Shown one piece after another: positions 53,098-62,215 of a stretch of DNA of 64,000 nucleotides. Location: assembly GCF_003002815.1 (NCBI RefSeq), contig NZ_PVTF01000003.1, positions 124,001-188,000 on the forward strand. The letters are read 5' to 3'. The notes below the pieces were generated by a model that ran no database searches, was not told where the DNA came from, and was given only the letters and a program-made list of their open reading frames with translations. Origin of the DNA: Umezawaea tangerina (lineage in GTDB: Bacteria; Actinomycetota; Actinomycetes; Mycobacteriales; Pseudonocardiaceae). The translations under genes and the position numbers were made by a program. Each line of letters begins with the position of its first letter. Positions within the stretch are counted from its first letter, which is position 1.

Positions 53098-53898
53098 GTG
53101 ACCAGCGAGAGCAGGCGGACGACGACGGCGCAGAGCCGGGAGCTCGGGGCCGAGCTGAGGGCGATCCGGGTGAGCGCCGGGCTGGGCGCCGCCGAGATGG
53201 CGGCGGAGCTGGGCTGGTCCCCCGGCAAGGTCAGCAAGCTGGAGCAGGGGTGGCGCGGGGCGAGCGCGTGGGACATCGGGGCGCTGCTCGGCCGGTGCGG
53301 TGCGGACCGCCCGACGCGCGACCGCGTGATGGTCCTGGCGGGCGAGCAGCACGCGGGGTGGTTCGTCCGGCCGCACAGCAGCGTCGTCCTGCACGAGCGG
53401 TCCGCGCTGACCATCTCCTGCTACGAGCCGATGGCCGTTCCCGTGCTGCTCCAGACCGAGGACTACGCGCGGGCGTCGTCGACGGGGGTGGACCGCCTGG
53501 CCGAGCGGCAGGCCGTGCTGCACGGCGACCGCGCGCCCGACTCGGTGTTCTACGTGCGCGAGGAGGCGTTGCGCCGCCAGGTCGGCGGCCCGTCGACCAT
53601 GCGGGACCAGCTGATGGGCCTGGTGTTCCTGAGCTGGTGGCCGCACGTGACCGTCCGGCTGGTGCCCTCGTCCGCGGGCACCCCGGCCGAGCTGGACCAC
53701 GGGTCCACCGTGCTCACCTACGGCCAGGGCGCCGGTCCGCTGGTCCACACGTCCACCGACCTGGTCACGGTCTTCCTGGACGACGAGCGGGTGGTCCGGG
53801 CGCACGAGGCCAAGCACGCGGTGCTGGCGCGACTGGCGTGGGACGAGGACCGCTCGCGCGAGGCCTTCGCGCGGCTGGCCGACGCGTTCGACCTGTGA
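53098..53898 (+). CDS. XRE-type regulator with DUF5753
   Basis: About 266 residues from GTG 53098; GTG 53086 is an in-frame alternative. The HTH is LGAELRAIRVSAGLGAAEMAAELGWSPGKVSKLEQGWRG. DUF5753 includes YEPMAVPVLLQTEDYARASS, FYVREEALRRQVGG and VTVFLDDERVVRAHEAKHAVLARLAWDEDRSREAF. It resembles the divergent regulator at 52084 but lacks an adjacent DUF397 gene. The next gene, menF, converges on it. Confidence 0.9.
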   Translation: MTSESRRTTTAQSRELGAELRAIRVSAGLGAAEMAAELGWSPGKVSKLEQGWRGASAWDIGALLGRCGADRPTRDRVMVLAGEQHAGWFVRPHSSVVLHERSALTISCYEPMAVPVLLQTEDYARASSTGVDRLAERQAVLHGDRAPDSVFYVREEALRRQVGGPSTMRDQLMGLVFLSWWPHVTVRLVPSSAGTPAELDHGSTVLTYGQGAGPLVHTSTDLVTVFLDDERVVRAHEAKHAVLARLAWDEDRSREAFARLADAFDL

Positions 53899-53904
53899 CC
53901 GGGA

Positions 53905-55137
53905 CTAGCGCCCTTCCAGCGCGTCCCGCATCGGCCGCATCTTCGCGTGCGCCTCGCAGACCTCGCTGTCCGGATCCGACTCCGCCACCAGCCCGCAGCC
54001 CGCGAACAGCCGCGCCGCGCGCCCGTCCAGCTGCGCGCACCGCAGCGCGATCCCCAGCTCCCCGTCCCCGTTCCCGTCGATCCACCCGACCGGCCCGGCG
54101 TAGCGCCCGCGGTCCATGCCCTCCAGCTCGTCGATGACCGCGATGGCCTCGGCGCGGGGCGTCCCCCCGACCGCGGCCGTCGGGTGCAGCGCCTCGCCGA
54201 GCCGCAGCAGCGACGGCGACCCCCGCAGCGTCCCGATCACGTCGCTCGACAGGTGCGACACGTTGGGCAGCCGCAGCACCGACGGACCGTCCACGGACAT
54301 CGTGGTGCAGAACGGCTTCAACGTGTCGGCCAGCGACCGGATCGCGTAGTCGTGCTCCTCGAGGTTCTTCGGCGACGACAGCAGCGCCGCCTCCAGCTCC
54401 TCGTCCGACATCCCGTCGTGCGGCCACGTCGTCCCCGCGAGCACCCGCGAGTCCACGACCTGGCCGGTCCGCCGCAGCAGCAGCTCCGGGGTGGCGCCGA
54501 GCAGCCCGTCGACCGCGTACACCCAGCAGTCCGGGTACCGCCTGGCCAGCCCCTCCAGCACGAACCGCTGGTCGATCGGCACGTCGGCGACCGCCAGCAG
54601 GTCGTGGGCGAGCACCACCTTGTCCAGCTTCCCCTCGCGCATCCGCGCCACGGCCGCCGCCACCGCGCCGCGGAAGTCCGTCACCGACAGCTGCCCGTCG
54701 GCGTAGCGGACCGTGGACGGGCGGCGGATCGGGGTGATCTCGGCCTCCTCGCCCGCGCCGCCGACCGTGGTGACCCAGCTCTGCCCACCGCGCCTGCCGA
54801 GCACGACCTCGGGCACCACCAGCACGGAGTGGCCGGGCTCGTCGGAGAACGCCATGCTCACGAACGCGACCGGGCCGGTGCCGGGGGCGTCGACGTCGTC
54901 CTGGACGTCGAGCGAGGCGGTGAACTCCTCCCACCACCGCTCGGTGTCGGCGAAGCGGTTCGGACCGGACGCCTCGAACCGCGCTGCCTCACCCCAGCCG
55001 ACCAGGCCCGATCCGTCCCGGACCCAGGCGAGCGCGCTGTCCGGGCTCGGCAGTCGGCCGAGCAGGTCCTCGTTCCGCGCACGCCCGGTGTGGACGCGCA
55101 GACGTTGTCGGGTCCGCGACGCAGGTGCAGAGGTCAC
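53905..55137 (-). CDS. menF: isochorismate synthase
   Basis: A 410-residue chorismate-binding enzyme converting chorismate to isochorismate for menaquinone or siderophores. GTG 55137 is the best start, since codons upstream overlap the divergent promoter. Conserved parts: LDKVVLAHDLLAVADV, GATPELLLRRTG, RVLAGTTWP, SPKNLEEHDYAIRSLADTLKPFC, LSSDVIGTL, LHPTAAVGGTPRAEAIAVIDELEGMDRGRYAGPVGWID and FAGCGLVAESDP. No siderophore genes are nearby, and menD is 5 kb away, favouring a menaquinone role. Confidence 0.92.
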   Translation of the reverse strand: MTSAPASRTRQRLRVHTGRARNEDLLGRLPSPDSALAWVRDGSGLVGWGEAARFEASGPNRFADTERWWEEFTASLDVQDDVDAPGTGPVAFVSMAFSDEPGHSVLVVPEVVLGRRGGQSWVTTVGGAGEEAEITPIRRPSTVRYADGQLSVTDFRGAVAAAVARMREGKLDKVVLAHDLLAVADVPIDQRFVLEGLARRYPDCWVYAVDGLLGATPELLLRRTGQVVDSRVLAGTTWPHDGMSDEELEAALLSSPKNLEEHDYAIRSLADTLKPFCTTMSVDGPSVLRLPNVSHLSSDVIGTLRGSPSLLRLGEALHPTAAVGGTPRAEAIAVIDELEGMDRGRYAGPVGWIDGNGDGELGIALRCAQLDGRAARLFAGCGLVAESDPDSEVCEAHAKMRPMRDALEGR

Positions 55138-55199
55138 CCTTCGAGGGTATGGACTCACCGCTGAGATTCCTCCTCCGACCAGCCCTAGACTCCTCAGCT

Positions 55200-55667
55200 G
55201 TGGTGGACGACGCAGTGCAGACCAGTCCGCGGTCACCGGTCGGTGTCCGCGTCCGGCGGGGCGTCGCCCGTGCGTTGCTGGTGGTCGGGGCGGTGGTGAC
55301 GCTCGTGGGGGTGCTGCTGCTGGCCGCCGCCTGGCGCGACGACCGGGCCATCGAGTCCCGGCTGGGCAACGCGACCGCCGAGGTGGTGTCGGTCGCGTTC
55401 AACCGGACGGTGATCAGGTTCGGCACGCCCGACGGCAAGGTCTACAGCCCGTCGCAGGGCGTGCTCTACCCCGAGGGGCTGGAGGCCGGGCTGCTGGTGC
55501 GGGTCGAGTACGACACCGCGAACCCCGAACTGGCCAGGATCGCGGGTCGCACCGCCTCGCTCGGCCTGCTGCCGGTGTCGACGTTCCTGCTGGTCGTGTG
55601 GGCCGTGCTGATCCCGCTGATCCTGTTCGTGCGCAGGCGTCCGGGTGGCGGCTCCAGCCGTTTGTGA
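55200..55667 (+). CDS. DUF3592-like membrane protein
   Basis: A 155-residue protein from GTG 55200. Two helices (RALLVVGAVVTLVGVLLLAAAW and LGLLPVSTFLLVVWAVLIPLILFV) enclose an extracytoplasmic beta domain (ATAEVVSVAFNRTVIRFGTPDGKVYSPSQGVLYPEGLEAGLLVRVEYDTANPELARI). This resembles DUF3592 proteins. Function unknown. It lies 42 bases before paaA but is probably independent. Confidence 0.78.
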   Translation: MVDDAVQTSPRSPVGVRVRRGVARALLVVGAVVTLVGVLLLAAAWRDDRAIESRLGNATAEVVSVAFNRTVIRFGTPDGKVYSPSQGVLYPEGLEAGLLVRVEYDTANPELARIAGRTASLGLLPVSTFLLVVWAVLIPLILFVRRRPGGGSSRL

Positions 55668-55709
55668 CAGTTTCTCCCGAAATCGTCGTTCAGGTGTAAC
55701 ATCCACTGC

Positions 55710-56651
55710 ATGGTGGATGACCTGGCGGCGCGCTTCGAGCACACGGTGGCCTCCGAGGCGCGGATCGAACCCCGCGACTGGATGCCGGACGGCTACCGCA
55801 GGACGCTGATCCGGCAGATCGCCCAGCACGCGCACTCCGAGATCATCGGGATGCAGCCGGAGGGCAACTGGATCAGCCGCGCGCCCTCGTTGCGGCGCAA
55901 GGCGATCCTGCTGGCGAAGGTGCAGGACGAGGCGGGCCACGGGCTCTACCTCTACGCCGCGACCGAGACGCTGGGCGCGGACCGGGGCGAGCTGACCGAG
56001 AAGCTGGTCGACGGCAAGCAGAAGTACTCCTCGATCTTCAACTACCCGACCCTGACGTTCGCGGACATGGGTGTGATCGGCTGGCTGGTCGACGGCGCCG
56101 CGATCTGCAACCAGGTGCCGCTGTGCCGCACCTCGTACGGCCCGTACGCGCGGGCCATGATCCGCATCTGCAAGGAGGAGTCCTTCCACCAGCGGCAGGG
56201 CTACGAACTGCTCATGACCATGATGCGCGGAACCCTGGCGCAGCGCGACATGGTGCAGGACGCCGTGAACCGGTGGTGGTGGCCGTCGCTGATGATGTTC
56301 GGGCCGCCGGACTCCGAGAGCTCCAACACCGAGCAGTCGATGGCGTGGCGGATCAAGCGCAACACCAACGACGAGCTGCGGCAGAAGTACGTGGACATGT
56401 CGGTGCCGCAGGCCGCGAAGCTCGGCGTCACGTTCCCGGACCCGCTGCTCAAGTGGAACGCCGAGCGCGGCCACCACGACTTCGGCCAGCCGGACTGGGA
56501 CGAGTTCTGGCAGGTCGTCGGCGGGCACGGGCCGTGCAACAGCCAGCGCGTCGCCCACCGCCGCAAGGCCCACGAGGACGGCGCCTGGGTGCGGGAAGCC
56601 GCCGAGGCGCACGCCGCCAAGGCCTCCGCGCGCCAGGACGGTGCGGCATGA
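55710..56651 (+). CDS. paaA: 1,2-phenylacetyl-CoA epoxidase subunit PaaA (catalytic)
   Basis: A 313-residue diiron oxygenase subunit. It epoxidises phenylacetyl-CoA with the other Paa subunits, starting aerobic phenylacetate degradation. The iron-binding motifs are [13 protein letters not shown] (E-x-x-H) and [18 protein letters not shown] (E-x-x-H). Length is typical. ATG 55710 starts the five-gene operon; paaB overlaps its end. Confidence 0.97.
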   Translation: MVDDLAARFEHTVASEARIEPRDWMPDGYRRTLIRQIAQHAHSEIIGMQPEGNWISRAPSLRRKAILLAKVQDEAGHGLYLYAATETLGADRGELTEKLVDGKQKYSSIFNYPTLTFADMGVIGWLVDGAAICNQVPLCRTSYGPYARAMIRICKEESFHQRQGYELLMTMMRGTLAQRDMVQDAVNRWWWPSLMMFGPPDSESSNTEQSMAWRIKRNTNDELRQKYVDMSVPQAAKLGVTFPDPLLKWNAERGHHDFGQPDWDEFWQVVGGHGPCNSQRVAHRRKAHEDGAWVREAAEAHAAKASARQDGAA

Positions 56652-56932
56652 GCGCGTCGTGGCCGCTGTGGGAGGTCTTCGTGCGCGGCAAGCGCGGGCT
56701 CAACCACGTGCACGTCGGGTCGCTGCACGCGCCGGACGCCGAGATGGCGCTCCGCAACGCGCGGGACGTCTACACCCGCCGCAACGAGGGCGTGTCGATC
56801 TGGGTGGTGCCCGCCGAGGCGATCACCGCGTCCTCGCCGGACGAGAAGGACCCGTTCTTCGAGCCCAGCGGCGACAAGGTGTACCGGCACCCGACGTTCT
56901 ACGCCATCCCCGACGACGTGCCGCACCTGTGA
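56648..56932 (+). CDS. paaB: phenylacetyl-CoA epoxidase subunit PaaB
   Basis: A 94-residue bridging subunit starting at ATG 56648 inside the paaA stop. It begins [50 protein letters not shown], the expected PaaB sequence. It stabilises the PaaAC complex and lacks its own cofactor. Confidence 0.96.
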   Translation: MSASWPLWEVFVRGKRGLNHVHVGSLHAPDAEMALRNARDVYTRRNEGVSIWVVPAEAITASSPDEKDPFFEPSGDKVYRHPTFYAIPDDVPHL

Positions 56933-56957
56933 CCACCGACCTGCCGCGGGGGCTGTG

Positions 56958-57848
56958 ATGAGCTTCGACAACGCCTACGAGGGGCTGATCGACCAGGAGG
57001 ACTCGCACTGGGCGTTCGGCACCGGTTTCCACTCCGCGCTGGAGGGCGTCGACCGCGAGGTCCCGCCCGGCGTGGACCCGGCCGACCTGGCCGCCTACTG
57101 CCTGATGCTCGGCGACGACGCGCTGGTCCTGTCCCAGCGGCTCGCGGAGTGGTGCTCCCGCGCGCCGGAGCTGGAGGAGGACATCGCGCTGGCCAACATC
57201 GCGCTGGACCTGCTCGGCCAGGCCCGGCTGCTGCTCACCCGCGCGGGCGAGGTCGAGGGCGCGGGCCGCGACGAGGACGCGTTGGCGTACCTGCGCGACG
57301 AGCGGGAGTTCCGCAACGTCCGGCTGTCCGAGATCGACTGCGGGCCCGGCCCCGGCGGCGACTTCGCCACGACGATCGTGCGGCTGCTGGTGTTCTCGTC
57401 GTGGAAGGTCGCCCAGTTCTCCCGGCTGCGCGGCAGCGCGGACCCGGTGGTCGCGGCCATCGCGGCCAAGGGGCTCAAGGAGCTGGCCTACCACCGCGAC
57501 CACGCGGCGCAGTGGGCCGTGCGGCTGGGCGACGGCACCGAGGAGTCGCACCGCCGGATGACCGCCGCCGTCGACCGGGTGTGGCCGTTCGTGGACGAGC
57601 TGTTCCGCACCCACCCCGTGGAGGCGCGGCTGGGCGGGGTCGCGGTCGACCCCGCCGAGCTGCGGTCCGAAGTGGACGGTGTGCTGGACGCGGTGTTCAC
57701 CGCCGCCACCCTCACCAGGCCCGAGCCGGTCCCGACGGCGTTCGTCGCCGGGCAGGCGGGCCGCGACGGCGTGCACACCGAGGCCATGGGCTTCCTGGTC
57801 GCCGAGATGCAGCACCTGCACCGGTCGCTGCCCGGAGCGGTGTGGTGA
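56958..57848 (+). CDS. paaC: phenylacetyl-CoA epoxidase subunit PaaC (structural)
   Basis: A 296-residue ferritin-like structural subunit from ATG 56958. It has LAEWCSRAPELEEDIALANIALDLLGQARLLLTRAGE and the His-bearing LAYHRDHAAQWAVRLGDGTEESHRRM. PaaC pairs with PaaA but its diiron-like site is degenerate in the family. paaD overlaps its end (GTGA). Confidence 0.95.
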   Translation: MSFDNAYEGLIDQEDSHWAFGTGFHSALEGVDREVPPGVDPADLAAYCLMLGDDALVLSQRLAEWCSRAPELEEDIALANIALDLLGQARLLLTRAGEVEGAGRDEDALAYLRDEREFRNVRLSEIDCGPGPGGDFATTIVRLLVFSSWKVAQFSRLRGSADPVVAAIAAKGLKELAYHRDHAAQWAVRLGDGTEESHRRMTAAVDRVWPFVDELFRTHPVEARLGGVAVDPAELRSEVDGVLDAVFTAATLTRPEPVPTAFVAGQAGRDGVHTEAMGFLVAEMQHLHRSLPGAVW

Positions 57849-58336
57849 CCACGGCGAGGCGGATCGCCGAGCAGGTCCGCGACCCGGAGCTGCCGGTGCT
57901 CACGCTGGCCGACCTCGGTGTGCTGCGGGACGTGTCCGAGTCCGGCGGGCGGGTGCTGGTCACGATCACGCCCACCTACTCGGGCTGCCCCGCGATCGAC
58001 GAGATGGGCGCGGACCTGCGCCGCGCGCTGACGTCCGCCGGGTACGCCGAGGTCGAGGTCCGCACGTCGCTGCACCCGGCGTGGACGACCGACTGGATCA
58101 GCGAGGACGGCCGCCGCAAGCTCACCGAGCACGGCATCGCGCCGCCGAGCCGGATCGGGCCGCGGGCGGCGGGTCCGGTCCCGCTCAACCTCACGCCGCC
58201 GTCCCAGCGGGTGCCGTGCCCGCGCTGCGGGTCGCCGCGCACCACCGAGCTGTCCCGCTTCGGCTCCACCGCCTGCAAGGCGCTGCGGCGCTGCGAGGAC
58301 TGCGCGGAGCCCTTCGAGCACCTCAAGGAGATCTAG
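57845..58336 (+). CDS. paaD: phenylacetate degradation protein PaaD (Fe-S maturation)
   Basis: A 163-residue protein. The N-terminal MIP18/DUF59 domain is EQVRDPELPVLTLADLGVLRDV with TPTYSGCPAIDEMG, and a zinc/iron Cys cluster is near the end (PCPRCGSPRTTELSRFGSTACKALRRCEDCAEPF). It is thought to mature PaaE or other Fe-S parts. paaE starts after overlap with its TAG. Confidence 0.95.
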   Translation: MTTARRIAEQVRDPELPVLTLADLGVLRDVSESGGRVLVTITPTYSGCPAIDEMGADLRRALTSAGYAEVEVRTSLHPAWTTDWISEDGRRKLTEHGIAPPSRIGPRAAGPVPLNLTPPSQRVPCPRCGSPRTTELSRFGSTACKALRRCEDCAEPFEHLKEI

Positions 58337-59397
58337 TGACGGCCCCCGCGACCACCCGCCGCCGCACGACGTTCCACGCGCTCACCGTGGCCGACGTGGA
58401 CCGGCTGTGCGACGACGCCGTCGCCGTCACCTTCGCCGTGCCGCCGGAGCTGGCCGAGGAGTTCGCGTTCAGCGCGGGGCAGTACCTGACGATCAGGCGC
58501 GGCGACGAGCGCCGGTCGTACTCGATCTGCGCCGCCGCGGGCACCGCTCCGCGCATCGGCGTGCGCCGCGTCGAGGGCGGGCTGTTCTCCAGCCACCTCG
58601 TCGACGAGCTGCGCGCGGGCGACGTGCTGGAAGTCCTTCCGCCGCAAGGGACCTTCACCCCGGACGGCGGCGCGCACCACGCGTTCGTCGTCGCCGGGTC
58701 GGGCATCACGCCCGCGCTGTCGATCGCCGCGACCGTGCTCGCCGAAGGTGCCAGGGTCACGCTGCTCTACGGCAACCGCCGCACGGACACGGTGATGTTC
58801 GCCGAGGAGCTCGCCGACCTGAAGGACCGCTACCGGTCGCGGCTCCAGCTCGTCCACGTGCTGTCGCGCGAGCCGCGGGACGTGGAGCTGTTCACCGGCA
58901 GGCTCGACGCGGACAAGCTGCGCGCCCTGTTCACCACCGTCGTGCCCGCCGCCGACGTGGACCAGTGGTGGCTGTGCGGCCCGTACGCGATGGTGCAGGA
59001 CGCGCGCGCGGTGCTGGCCGAACGCGGTGTCGACGCCGACCAGGTGCACCACGAGCTGTTCTACGTCGACGAGCCCCCGCCCGCCCCGCGCCGCGCGGAG
59101 GACACCGCCGTCCTGGAGTCCGCCGCCGAGGTGACCGTGGTCCTGGACGGCCGCGAGACCACCCTGCCCGTGCCCGCCGACACGCCGATCCTCGACGCCG
59201 CCCAGCGCGTCCGCTCCGACCTGCCGTTCGCCTGCAAGGGCGGCGTGTGCGGCACCTGCCGGGCGCTGGTCGTGCACGGCGAGGTCGAGATGCGCCGCAA
59301 CTACGCGCTGGAGCCCAAGGAGGTGCTCGCCGGGTTCGTGCTCACCTGCCAGGCGACACCCGTTACAACGGCCGTCACCGTCGATTTCGACGCCTGA
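58336..59397 (+). CDS. paaE: phenylacetyl-CoA epoxidase reductase subunit PaaE
   Basis: A 353-residue reductase delivering NADPH electrons to PaaA. FAD domain: SAGQYLTIRRGDERRSYSICAA; NADP domain: FVVAGSGITPALSIAATVL and WWLCGPYAMV; plant-type 2Fe-2S ferredoxin: PFACKGGVCGTCRALVVHGEVEM with the last Cys in LTCQATPV. It ends the operon. Genes for the CoA ligase, ring isomerase and later beta-oxidation steps are absent from this window. Confidence 0.96.
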   Translation: MTAPATTRRRTTFHALTVADVDRLCDDAVAVTFAVPPELAEEFAFSAGQYLTIRRGDERRSYSICAAAGTAPRIGVRRVEGGLFSSHLVDELRAGDVLEVLPPQGTFTPDGGAHHAFVVAGSGITPALSIAATVLAEGARVTLLYGNRRTDTVMFAEELADLKDRYRSRLQLVHVLSREPRDVELFTGRLDADKLRALFTTVVPAADVDQWWLCGPYAMVQDARAVLAERGVDADQVHHELFYVDEPPPAPRRAEDTAVLESAAEVTVVLDGRETTLPVPADTPILDAAQRVRSDLPFACKGGVCGTCRALVVHGEVEMRRNYALEPKEVLAGFVLTCQATPVTTAVTVDFDA

Positions 59398-59425
59398 CCC
59401 CCGTCTCACGTGGCAGTATCGGGTG

Positions 59426-60052
59426 ATGGGAGTCATGGGGAGGTCGGTGCTGGGCGGGCTCGTGATCGGTATCGCGCTCGCGTTCACCTTGTTCACGGTC
59501 ATGCTCCTCACCGACGTGTCGGCGCCCGGCGGCAACGTGGCGGCCTCGCTGTTCGCCTCGCTCATCGTCGCGGTCCCGGTCGGCGGCGTCCCCGGCACCT
59601 TCATCGGCCTGGTCGTGGGCGGTATCCGCAAGTCGAACCAGCGCACCCTCCCGCCGCCGATGCCCGCACCGCGCCCGCTCTACGTGCCGACCACCCCCGC
59701 TGACCAGTGGTCCGCCGTGGTCGCCCGCTGCGAGGAGTCCGTCCGGCGCGTCGCCGCCGTGGTCGACAGCGTCCCCGCGTCCCCCGCGAAGGAGTGGATG
59801 ACCCGGATCGCCGCGCAGTTCGAGGGCGAGCTGGAGGACGTCCGCGGCATCGCCAAGCTGGCCAGGGCCATGGGCGCCGTCGACGAGAACCACCCCGCCT
59901 CCCAACGCCTCTTCGCCGCCGCCCGCGACTTCTCCGCGTTCGAGGCCGAGGTGGGCCGCGTGGCGCTCAAGATGTTCGACAAGCCCGAACTGGACCGCGC
60001 CCGCACCGACCTGGAGTTCCTGGAGCAGCAGCTCCCCAGCCTCGGTGCCTGA
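59426..60052 (+). CDS. membrane protein with helical tail, tandem paralogue 1
   Basis: A 208-residue protein from ATG 59426. Two hydrophobic helices (GGLVIGIALAFTLFTVMLL, SLIVAVPVGGVPGTFIGLVVGG) and a Pro-rich linker precede a soluble helical domain: CEESVRRVAAVVDSVPASPAKEWMTRIAAQFEGELEDVRGIAKLARAMG. It ends DRARTDLEFLEQQLPSLGA. The domain is closely repeated in the next gene. Function unknown. Confidence 0.75.
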   Translation: MGVMGRSVLGGLVIGIALAFTLFTVMLLTDVSAPGGNVAASLFASLIVAVPVGGVPGTFIGLVVGGIRKSNQRTLPPPMPAPRPLYVPTTPADQWSAVVARCEESVRRVAAVVDSVPASPAKEWMTRIAAQFEGELEDVRGIAKLARAMGAVDENHPASQRLFAAARDFSAFEAEVGRVALKMFDKPELDRARTDLEFLEQQLPSLGA

Positions 60053-60093
60053 TTCCACCACCACCGGATCCCTTGTTGTGCCAGGGTTCCCGA

Positions 60094-60711
60094 ATGGGGA
60101 AGCGCGGCGGGTGGGTGGCGTCCGGTTCGGTCGTCGGGTGGATCCTGGTGACGACGCTGGGCGTCGCGGACACCTTCGATCCGGCCGCCGCGCTGCCCAC
60201 GGCGATGGTCGCGGGGGTCTTCCTCGGCGGCCTCGGCGGCGCGTTCCTCGGCTTCATGAGCTGCCTGATCCACGAGTCCCTGACCACCCCGCCGGCCCCG
60301 CCACCCCCGCCGAGACCCGCCATCCCGCCCTGGCCGGTGCACGCGGTCACCGGGACCGTCGACCTGTGGGGCGGACTGGTCCTGCGGTGCGAGGCCTCGG
60401 CCGGCCGGGTCGCCGCTGCCGTGCAGACCGTGCCCGACTCCCCGGCCAAGGCGTGGATGGCCCGCATCGCCTTCCAGCTCCAGCAGGAGCTCGTGCACGT
60501 CCACAACATCGCCAGACTCGCCCGCGCCCTCGGCACCACCGACCGCGACCACCCCGCCCTCCAACGCCTGCTCGCCGCGACCCACGACTTCGCCGCGTTC
60601 GAGTCGGAGGTGGGGTTGGTGGCGCTGAAGCTCCTCGACAACCCGGAGCTGGCCAGGTCCCGGACCGATCTGGAATTCCTGGAGAAACAACTTCCGCACC
60701 TAAAGGGTTAA
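60094..60711 (+). CDS. membrane protein with helical tail, tandem paralogue 2
   Basis: A 205-residue protein from ATG 60094. Same layout as its neighbour: one or two N-terminal helices (ASGSVVGWILVTTLGVADTF, AMVAGVFLGGLGGAFLGFMSCL), a Pro linker, and a helical domain CEASAGRVAAAVQTVPDSPAKAWMARIAFQLQQELVHVHNIARLARALG ending SRTDLEFLEKQLPHLKG. By eye, over half the residues of the soluble domains match. Function unknown. Confidence 0.75.
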   Translation: MGKRGGWVASGSVVGWILVTTLGVADTFDPAAALPTAMVAGVFLGGLGGAFLGFMSCLIHESLTTPPAPPPPPRPAIPPWPVHAVTGTVDLWGGLVLRCEASAGRVAAAVQTVPDSPAKAWMARIAFQLQQELVHVHNIARLARALGTTDRDHPALQRLLAATHDFAAFESEVGLVALKLLDNPELARSRTDLEFLEKQLPHLKG

Positions 60712-60755
60712 TCTCAGGTCAAATTGGCCAATGGTCCTAGTGGATCATTGAGACC

Positions 60756-61286
60756 GTGTATTCCCATGCCTTCCTCGACGAATCCCGACGCGGGGCCACC
60801 TATCTGGTGGCAGTGGTGATCGTGCCCCCGAGAGAACTCGACTCGGCGCGATCCGCGATGAGGCGCCTGCCCAAGCCGGGGCAGAAGCGCGTGCACTTCA
60901 ACGACGAGAGCGACCGGCGCCGCAAGGAGGTGCTGGCGCGGATCGGTGAGCTCGGGCTGCGTGCTCGGGTGTGGTTCTGCAGGCACCACGACGATGCCGC
61001 TGCCAGGCAGGTCTGCCTGATGGGAGTGGTCGCGAGGCTGGTGGAGCTCTCGGTCTCGCGGCTGGTGCTGGAGAGCTGCCAGCACCAGGACGTCCGGGAC
61101 CGGAAGGTGCTGGCGGAGGCGCTGCGGAAGACCCCTGGTCCGTTGGCCTACGAGCACTTCAGGCCGCGGGAGGACCCACTGCTGTGGGCCAGCGATGCGA
61201 TCGCCTGGTGCTACGGGGCTGGTGGTGACTGGCGCCGACGTGTCGAGCCACTGCTCGACGAGGCCACGGACCTTGATCGGCCCTAG
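60756..61286 (+). CDS. hypothetical protein, possibly DUF3800-like
   Basis: A 176-residue soluble protein starting at GTG 60756. YSHAFLDESRRGATYLVAVVIVPPRELDSAR resembles the DES motif at the start of DUF3800/RNase-H-like proteins, and WASDAIAWCYGAGGDWRR near the end could give a late acidic residue. RLPKPGQKRVHFNDESDRRRKEVL lies between. Nuclease activity is not established. A hairpin follows the stop. Confidence 0.65.
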   Translation: MYSHAFLDESRRGATYLVAVVIVPPRELDSARSAMRRLPKPGQKRVHFNDESDRRRKEVLARIGELGLRARVWFCRHHDDAAARQVCLMGVVARLVELSVSRLVLESCQHQDVRDRKVLAEALRKTPGPLAYEHFRPREDPLLWASDAIAWCYGAGGDWRRRVEPLLDEATDLDRP

Positions 61287-61297
61287 AAAAGCGCGAA

Positions 61298-61332
61298 ACC
61301 CGGCAACCGGTCGTCCGGCCGGTGAACCGGGT
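61298..61332. terminator. hairpin between convergent genes
   Basis: ACCCGG (61298-61303) pairs with CCGGGT (61327-61332), and ACCGG (61306-61310) with CCGGT (61319-61323), with small internal loops. It follows the DUF3800-like stop and precedes the inositol monophosphatase stop. Confidence 0.65.
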
Positions 61333-61375
61333 CCACTTCCGCCGCCTATTGGCAGCGACAAGCAGAACTCTACAT

Positions 61376-62215
61376 TCACACCCGTCCATCCGCAATTCGG
61401 TATTCCAAAGCCGACTGCCACCACCGCAGCACCTCGTCGGCCACCGCCGGATCCGCCACCAGCAACCCGTCGACCGGAAGTGGGTCGTCGTCGCCGCGGC
61501 GGTCCAGAACAGCGGCGCCGGATTCCACGGCCAATGCGACCGCCCCGGCGACGTCCCATTCGTGGTAGCCGTGCAGGACCGCCGCGGTCGCGTGGCCGAG
61601 TGCCACCTGTGCGACGGCGAGCGCCTTGGAGCCGAGCACGCGGACGCCGGTGCCCGCGGCGGCGGCGCGGGTGATGAACTCGCCCATCCCCGGCCACGGG
61701 CCGGAGCGGGTCATCTCGGTGCAGACGATGGGGGCGGCGGACTGCTCGCCGAGCCGGACCGGGGCGCCGTTGGCGCGCATGCCGCGACCGCGGGCGGCCG
61801 CGTAGATCTGCGCGCGGTACGGGTCGGCGACGACGCCGACGACCGGGCCCCAGCGGTCGACCAGCGCGAGCGAGTAGGCGCACCAGGGGACGCCCGCGAC
61901 GTAGTTGGCGGTGCCGTCGATGGGGTCGACGACCCAGCGGTACTCGGCGTCGAAGGGCACGTCGACGTTCTCGCAGAACACCGGGATGCCGGGGAACTCG
62001 CCGGTCAGGACGCGGCGGGTGTGCCGTTCCAGGGTCTGGTCGGTGTCGGTGACCCAGTCGAACGGCGAGTCGTCGCCGTCGGGTCGGGCGCCGCGCCCGG
62101 CGGTGGCCATGATGACGTCGGAGGCGTCGTTGGCCAGGCGCCCGGCGACCTCCAGGGCGATCGACACCAGCGCGGGGTCGACGGGGCGGGCGGGCCGGGA
62201 CGGCAAGACGGTCAT
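61376..62215 (-). CDS. inositol monophosphatase family protein
   Basis: A 279-residue Mg-dependent phosphatase. Metal motifs: FDWVTDTDQTLE, FCENVDVPF (replacing the usual GEE), RWVVDPIDGTANYVAGVPW and YHEWDVAGAVALAVESGA. It may dephosphorylate inositol-1-phosphate, feeding phosphatidylinositol and mycothiol synthesis, or another phosphate. The altered GEE (CEN) makes substrate less certain. Located before glycosyltransferases. Confidence 0.88.
   Translation of the reverse strand: MTVLPSRPARPVDPALVSIALEVAGRLANDASDVIMATAGRGARPDGDDSPFDWVTDTDQTLERHTRRVLTGEFPGIPVFCENVDVPFDAEYRWVVDPIDGTANYVAGVPWCAYSLALVDRWGPVVGVVADPYRAQIYAAARGRGMRANGAPVRLGEQSAAPIVCTEMTRSGPWPGMGEFITRAAAAGTGVRVLGSKALAVAQVALGHATAAVLHGYHEWDVAGAVALAVESGAAVLDRRGDDDPLPVDGLLVADPAVADEVLRWWQSALEYRIADGRV

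Noticed and set aside
60723-60732. ATTGGCCAAT palindrome as operator for the DUF3800-like gene
   Set aside because: At 10 bases and single copy it is expected by chance, and no regulator adjoins it.
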